Source: Pelobates cultripes (lineage: Eukaryota > Chordata > Amphibia > Anura > Pelobatidae). From it: DNA of 64,000 nucleotides. How positions within the stretch are numbered: position 1 is the stretch's first letter; every line of letters starts with the position of its first letter. The stretch lies in NCBI GenBank assembly GCA_933207985.1, contig OW240916.1, positions 313,635,579 to 313,699,578 on the forward strand, written 5' to 3'. The notes below the pieces were generated by a model, which was not told where the DNA came from, did not search any database, and worked only from the letters and a program-made list of their open reading frames with translations. The position numbers were made by a program, and so were the translations under genes. Shown here piece by piece: positions 58,390-64,000 of this stretch.

Positions 58390-58960
58390 CAACTAATGGG
58401 GACTGGGCCAATGCTTATGGCCACGGCACCGGAATAAAAAACTTCTGGGGCAAATTCGACACAAGTCGTTATACCTGTTTTGATTTAAGTTGCATTTGTA
58501 TATTTGGTTTTCTGATTTCTCTGTATCTCTCTTACACACATTCCAGACCACTGCTCTACCAGAGCGCTAGAACCTGCAGAGACAAACTCCTTGAGGCACA
58601 CTGACACTGCAACCTCCCCCCCCCCCACACCCCCTGGGTTAGGGGCAACACATAAAGAGGAGGTCACACATCTCCCCTCAGATGCCTTGGCAGAGCTCCT
58701 GGCCACGTACCCTAATATCGCAGCCACTAGGCAAATGACACCCCACACACCGGGGAACTCCTTCAGAATACCACAGGCATACACATGGGATGCCACTGCA
58801 AACCTCCACACAGAATCTCATACGACCCTCTCACACATCATAAGGGCACACCTAAGAGCCTATCTTCTCGAGACACCTAACACCCACCACTCCTCTCAGA
58901 TGCGCTTGGAAGAAAGCTATCTCCTGTTATAATACATACAACAGAAAATGTTGACAAGCC
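58390..58960 (+). other. Region after ORF1 with a 113-codon open frame
   Basis: An open frame from 58591 to 58932 (PTPPGLGATHKEEV ..., ending MRLEESYLLL) has no endonuclease or RT motifs that I recognise. It could be a leftover of the ORF2 end or part of the 3' untranslated region. A C-tract interrupts it near 58615-58626. Confidence 0.35.
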
Positions 58961-59379
58961 TGTTTTATATCTTGATATTAATCCTGTTAAAAAAAAAGAA
59001 AAAGTGCAGCACACCATGAATATGCTATACGGAACATTGTCAATCTTTTTCTAAAGCCATGTTATATTGCTGAAACATATATTTACCTCTGCACTCAAAA
59101 ATAAAGAATTTAAAAAAAAAAAATATACAAATAGTGAAGTACAGTTAACACACTCAATCATGCGCTGTACATAGATGCACTCACAGAATTATGTAGAATA
59201 TATCGCTCATAGGGTGCCTCCCCCGATGAAATGGGGGGCTAGTAATCCCTTGGTTCCTTGTGAAGTTTCTCAATAATGCTCAGGACTTCAAACAGGTAAT
59301 GGTAGGAAAAAACAAGGATTTTTTATTTAGAAAAGGTGAATAATCACCATTAATATAAAATATAATATAAGAAAAAAAC

Positions 59380-59432
59380 GGTATGGTCCTACGCGTTTCG
59401 TTCTGCGAAGAACTTCATCAGGGATGGCAATT
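59380..59432 (-). ncRNA. Hammerhead ribozyme-like motif in the nested element
   Basis: Minus strand: UCC, core CUGAUGA, an extra A, stem II GUUCU/AGAAC closed by UCGC, GAAA, the palindrome ACGCGU (starting at the last A of GAAA), A17, then GGA. Stem I pairs UCC with GGA. Except for the extra A after CUGAUGA and the A at the cleavage position, the layout is that of type I hammerheads with a dimer-forming stem III, as reported in Penelope-like elements. Confidence 0.5.
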
Positions 59433-60683
59433 ATAAGTAAAATCAACATACAAATTACAGCATGTAAAAAGACATCCTATTCCCCCCATCCCCAAGTCCC
59501 CTTTAAATAGAGCTAATCCCTGTGTCTATTGGTGGTTCCGTGGGTGGTGTCAGTCATCCATAACTTGATTGGTCCCACAGGGAAACTGATCAGCTGTTTG
59601 TCATCGTTGTCATATCGCCGAATTATTAGTTATTTTTTGTGGTTTTTTGTGTTATCTTAATAGTGAGAGACAGAATAACAACAACAACAAAATCCAGAAA
59701 AACGCATGTCAAAAAAGTTATAAAATGATTTGCAGGTCAATGAGTGAAATAAGTATTTGATCCCCTATCAATCAGCAAGATTTCTGGCTCCCAGGTGACT
59801 TTTATACAGGTAACGAACTGAGATTAGGAGCACTCTCTTAAAGGGAGTTCTCCTAATCTCAACTCGTTACCTGTATAAAAGACACCTGTCCACAGAAGCA
59901 ATCAATTCCAAACTCTCCACCATGGCCAAGACCAAAGAGCTGTCCAAGGATGTCAGGGACAAGATTGTAGACCTACACAAGGCTGGAATGGGCTACACGA
60001 CCATCGCCAAGCAGCTTGGTGAGAAGGTGACAACAGTTGGTGACATTATTTGCAAATGGAAGAAACATAAATAACTGTCAGTCTCCCTCGGTCTGGTGCT
60101 CCATGCAAGATCTCACCTCGTGGAGTTTTAATGATCATGAGAATGGTGAGGGATCAGCCCAGAACTACACGGGAGGATCTTGTTAATGATCTCAAGGCAG
60201 CTGTGACCATAGTCACCAAGAAAACAATTGGTAACACACTACGCTGTGAAGGACTGAAATCCTGCAGCGCCTGCAAGGTCCCCCTGCTGAAGAAAGCACA
60301 TGTACAAAGTTTGCCAATGAAATTCTGAATGATTCAGAGGAGAAGTGGATGAAATTGTTGTTGTCAGATGAGACCAAAATCAAGCTCTTTGGCATCAACT
60401 CAACTCACCGTCAAACATTATGCTTTGGGGTGTTTTTCTGCTAAGGGGACACAACTGCTCCGAATCAAAGGGACGATGGAAGGGGCCATGTACTGTCAAA
60501 TCTTGGCTGAGAACCTCCTCCCCTCATTGAAAATGGGTCGTGGATGGATATTCCAGCATGACAATGACTCAAAGCACACAGCCAATGCAACAAAGGAGTG
60601 ACTCAAGAAGAAGCACATTAAAGTCCTGGAGTGAACTATGCCAGTCTCCAGACAAAATCTGTGGAGGGAGCTGAAGGTTGCCA

Positions 60684-61321
60684 ACATAGGCGTGCGCATG
60701 GGGTGTGCCGGGTGTGCCCGGGCACATCCTAATCCCAGCAGCCCGCGCTATGTGCCTCCATGGGCCGGTGAGGGAGATCAAAAGATCAAAAGATCTCCCT
60801 CACCAGCCCACAGGCAGGGAGGGAGGCAGGAGAGGACCCGGGGAGCTCTAGCCGCAGGCTAGAGTTCACTCACCACTGGACCACCAGGGATGTCAGCAGC
60901 ATGGTCCCCCCTCCCTACAAAAGGTAAGAAGGGAGGGGGGCTATTAACTAAACGGTCCCCCCACCCCCACACAATACACACAAACAGCACCCTTACACAG
61001 CACACACACATCACCCTTACACACACACTAACAGCACCCTCACACTAACAGCACCCTTACACACACAGCACCCTTACACATAAACACACACACTAACAGC
61101 ACCCTCACACACACACAGTTCCCTCACACACACACTAACAGCACTCTCACACACACACACACATTAACAGCACCTTCACACACACACTGTTCCCTCACAC
61201 ACACACTAACAGCATCCTCACACACACACACACACACACACACAGCAGCCTCACAAACACAAACACACCGCACCCTTTCGTGTATATACACACCCTTATG
61301 CAATAGGCAGCGCACGCCTAT
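60684..61321. mobile_element. hAT-like non-autonomous element with AC array
   Basis: Inverted ends cataggcgtgcgc (60685) and gcgcacgcctat (61310-61321) are flanked by the 8-bp duplication ggttgcca (60676-60683 and 61322-61329). It interrupts Tc1 transposase sequence exactly (ggagctgaaggttgcc / ttgccaaaacgtcatcctcg). The interior has a gatcaaaagatc-type hairpin (60772-60800) and an (ac)n-rich array (60970-61270) with a cagcaccctcacac unit. No coding capacity. Confidence 0.88.
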
Positions 61322-61813
61322 GGTTGCCAAAACGTCATCCTCGAAACCTTAATGACTTGGAGAGGATCTGCAAAGAGGAGTGGGACAAAATCCCTCCTGA
61401 GATGTGTGCAAACCTGGTGGCCAACTACAAGAAAGGTCTGACCTCTGTGATTGCAAACAAGGGTTTTGCCACAAACTACTAAGTTGAAGGGGTAAAATAC
61501 TTCTTCAACTCATTGACATGCAAATCAATTTATAACTTTTTTGACATGCGTTTTTCTGGATTTTTATTTTGTTATTCTGTCTCTCACTGTTAAAATACAC
61601 CTACCATTAAAATTATAGACTGATCATTTCTTTGTCAGTGGGCAAACGTTCAAAATCAGCGGAGGATCAAATACTTTTTTTCCCTCACTGTATAGACAGA
61701 AATGTCCCATTTTAACCTCTATGTATGTATAGCTATGCTTCCCATCTTTCAAATAATAGCATTATTTTAACTTGATAGAGAGTATGAACAAGAAAACTCT
61801 TCAATAAAAACGA

Positions 61814-62297
61814 TTAAAGGGACAGTATAGTCACCAGAACTACAGCTTATTGTATTTGTTCTGGTGAGTAGAATCATTACCTTCAGGCTTTTTGCTGTAA
61901 ACACTCTCTTTTCAGAGAAAATGCAGTGTTTACATTACAGCCTAGGGATTCCTCCACCGGACACTCCTCAGATGGCTACTAGAGGAGCTCAATGGGGCAG
62001 TGCTGCACAGTGTGACTGCTATTTAGTGTCTCCATCGTCTGCATGGAGACACTAAACTTTCCTCATAGAGATCCATTGATTCAATACATTTCTATTAGAG
62101 GTGATATTTGGTCAGGGTGCATTTGGCTCCGTCCCCAGACCGCCTCTTCGACTGAGCTCATCTAAGTTTTGTCCTGCCTAGGGCAGCACAAAACCAGGAT
62201 ACACCACTGGGGGGGGGAGGAGAGGGGGCAGATAGTGTTTCTAACACTATAGGGTCAGGTATATGTTTGTGTTCCTTACCCTATAGTGTTCCTTTAA
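61814..62297. mobile_element. TTAA-flanked MITE (T2-like), 484 bp
   Basis: Ends ttaaagggacagtatagtca and ccctatagtgttccttta plus a, both with TTAA. The interior matches 27910-28455 (cagcttattgtatttgttct, caggctttttgctgtaaaca). No coding capacity. Confidence 0.85.
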
Positions 62298-62899
62298 ACT
62301 GGAACATTGTATAATTACATGTAATAAAAGTCTAAATGTTAAAAAAGTTACATGAGAATAAAAATGACTTCTGATATAAAAACACTGTAATAGTATAGTG
62401 TGTCAGTATAGTTGATTTTTTTTTTTTTTTTATGTTTTCGCATATTCAACCCAAAAACTGAAGCCCTGCACTTTCAGCGTTGAAGGATGGAGTAAAGTCA
62501 AAAGGCTGGTATTGGAAGGACAATTAGTGCTTTAAAGGAATTCGTAGCAAACATCTGGGAAAAAAGCAGGAACAATAGGAATGTAAAGAGCCACTTTAAT
62601 TACAATACAAGTGATTTGTACATTATAGCTAATCATTTTCATGTTTTATTGCTTCTCTTAATCAAATCACTAATTTGGTTTCACTGTTAAAGGTGACTTT
62701 TTAATTACTGGACAGTTTGTCGTCAGTCTTTTGATGAAGCATTCGTGTTGGAGGGACACGTCACATTCGTGTTGGAGGGACATATCACAAAATATTAGCA
62801 ATGAATTGCTAAACAGTGCATTGTGGCAAGTTGACATCTGACTCACAAAACTTAGACCAAGACCCAAATTGGAGGTTTTTGAAAACTCACTCAGGATTA
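62298..62899. other. Intergenic, nothing recognised
   Basis: T-tract at 62417-62432 and a tandem pair gtgttggagggac at 62746-62781. No gene. Confidence 0.5.
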
Positions 62900-63402
62900 T
62901 TAAAGGACCACTCTAGGCACCCAGACCACTTCAGCTTAATGAAGTGGTCTGGGTGCCTGGTCCTTCTAGGGTTAACCCATTGTTTCATAAACATAGCAGT
63001 TTCATAGAAACTGCTATGTTTATGAATGGGTTAAGCCTTCCCCTATTTCCTCTAGCGGCTGTCTCACTGACAGCCGCTAGAGGCGCTTGCGTGCTTCTCA
63101 CTATTATTTTCACAGTGAGAACACACAAGCGTCCATAGGAAAACATTGATAATGCTTTCCTATGTGACCGGCTGAATGCGCGCGCAGCTCTTGCCGCGCG
63201 TGCGCATTCAGCCGACGGGGAGGAACGGAGGAGGATCGGAGGAGGAGAGCTCCCCGCCCAGCGCTGAAAAAAAGGTAAGTTTTTACCCCTTTCCCCCTTC
63301 CAGCGCCGGGTGGGAGGGGGACCCTGAGGGTGGGGGCACCCTCAGGGCACTATAGTGCCGGGAAAACGAGTATGTTTTCCTGGCACTATAGTGGTCCTTT
63401 AA
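62900..63402. mobile_element. TTAA-flanked MITE (T2-like), 503 bp
   Basis: Ends ttaaaggaccactctaggca and ggcactatagtggtccttta plus a. Nearly the same sequence throughout as 55303-55803, including the GC-rich segment gcgcgcagctcttgccgcgc. Confidence 0.9.
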
Positions 63403-63697
63403 CTAAAGTAAGAATCAAAGTGAATTTCACATTTAAGGCATATCTGACAGAGCATTTACCCTGCTCGGCTATTTTGATCTTAACTTGGATTTTGACCTTA
63501 ACTTTGTATTTTCCTTCTAGTGTATGACCCTGACTATTTTGTCCTTTTTTTCTAAAACCAATTCTTAACTTTCTATAACATAAATGTGTTCAAAGTAAAT
63601 GAACACGAGGCCACGTTTTACTTGATTTCTTGTCTGATTACAAAGATTTTCTAGTGATTCCAGCCTGCCTGGAGTGGCACCCTGGTTGTAATACCTC
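63403..63697. other. Intergenic, nothing recognised
   Basis: AT-rich sequence with no gene. Confidence 0.4.
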
Positions 63698-64000
63698 ATG
63701 GGGAAGAAAAAAGCAGAGAGCAGACCTCGGCTTCAGATCCTGAGATATCAGGGGGTTTTATAAGCATTGCCCCTCAGTCTTCCAAGATGACATCTGCAGA
63801 GTCCTTCACATTTAACTCATTGGGTGACGAGATCTGACCCACCAGCCTTTCAGCAGGTACACACGGATGCACAAGTGTCCCCAGGACAGGAAGATTCCTT
63901 CCCATCTAATAAGGATGATACAAAGGGATATGGAAGTGGTCAGGTAGGAAGTCTCCACGCTTATCAGCCATATTGTGGCAGTGGGGGAAGATCTGAGGAG
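63698..64000 (+). pseudogene. Possible LINE ORF1 start remnant
   Basis: atggggaagaaaaaagcaga reads MGKKKAESRPRLQ, similar to the basic start of some L1-type ORF1 proteins, and is followed by serine- and proline-rich sequence broken by stops. It runs off the window, so the identification is weak. Confidence 0.25.

Larger units (their letters stand above)
57062..59120 (+). mobile_element. ORF1-only LINE of the L1/Tx1 type (half-L1-like)
   Basis: The 5' end starts ggggcggagcctgcaagcc. One intact ORF follows, then about 730 bp without endonuclease or reverse transcriptase, and an A-tail with an aataaa signal (59099-59121). The sequence aaaatatacaaatag occurs immediately before the element (ending 57061) and again after the tail (ending 59134), a target-site duplication of about 15 bp. 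It is therefore a complete retrotransposed unit and not a chance truncation at the 5' end. It lacks ORF2 and must have been mobilised by another LINE. Confidence 0.8.
56995..59650. mobile_element. TIR element inserted in Tc1, itself hit by a LINE
   Basis: The Tc1 sequence stops near 56990 and resumes near 59655 (atagtgagagacagaataac). At the left is aaccaaaaacacaaaaatcc then gggatatgg; at the right the complement of a similar string (ttattttttgtggttttttg). These are imperfect inverted ends. gttatttttta and gttatctta flank it and could be a decayed target duplication. The right part carries the hammerhead-like motif at 59380-59432. The exact class is not established. Confidence 0.5.
56887..61690 (+). 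mobile_element. Tc1/mariner transposon carrying nested insertions
   Basis: The outer ends are cagtgagggggga... at 56887 and ...ttccctcactg at 61690, each next to TA (56885-56886, 61691-61692). The right terminal repeat includes gtcagtgggcaaacgttcaa, the complement of the left. The transposase gene is split by stops and deletions: [18 protein letters not shown] at 59922, [14 protein letters not shown] near 60150, WSDET-like segment near 60365, [16 protein letters not shown] near 60550 then a TGA where Trp is expected. Two other elements sit inside it, at about 56995-59650 and 60684-61321. Confidence 0.9.

Overview
The window is vertebrate nuclear DNA, most likely from a frog. Evidence for a tetrapod is one recognisable host gene, PJA2 (praja2, an E3 ubiquitin ligase), spread over about 31 kb on the + strand with large introns. 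Evidence for an amphibian is the repeat load: DIRS-order retrotransposons, CR1 and L2 LINEs, a Tx1/L1-type LINE, Tc1 transposons, and many TTAA-flanked MITEs resembling the T2 family described in Xenopus. There are no prokaryotic features. The species cannot be named from the sequence alone.

Layout. 1-1952: AT-rich repeat DNA with two large palindromes. 2020-2354: a GC-rich promoter with a consensus CRE and four evenly placed inverted CCAAT boxes, ending in a probable untranslated first exon. 2355-4558: a roughly 30-bp minisatellite that begins at the putative splice donor. 10456-33786: PJA2 coding exons at 10456, 21647, 25609, 29571, 31074 and 33664. Two parts of the gene are not in the assembled bases: the large central coding region (expected between 10657 and 21646) and the exon with the first six zinc ligands of the RING (expected between 31189 and 33663). 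An assembly gap of 100 N lies in each interval (13619-13718 and 31494-31593). The PJA2 introns also hold a CR1 LINE, a DIRS1-like element, a tRNA-derived SINE, a Tc1 copy and several MITEs.

33787-64000 has no recognisable host gene. It holds an L2 LINE (36745-39392), a CR1 3' end (39650-40537), a tandem array of about 315-bp units (41258-42180), a DIRS-order tyrosine-recombinase retrotransposon (42368-47671), a decayed Tc1-type transposase (50880-51720), a stack of nested elements (56885-61692) and more MITEs.

The most unusual find is the array at 41258-42180. Each of its three units carries, on the minus strand, a complete hammerhead-ribozyme-like core with a near-palindromic stem III. That is the organisation of a retrozyme, a non-autonomous retroelement propagated through self-cleaving RNA. 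A related hammerhead-like motif lies at 59380-59432 inside the nested stack. That stack also holds an ORF1-only LINE (57062-59120) with an intact 392-codon ORF and matching target-site duplications, a frog counterpart in form of the mammalian half-L1 elements.
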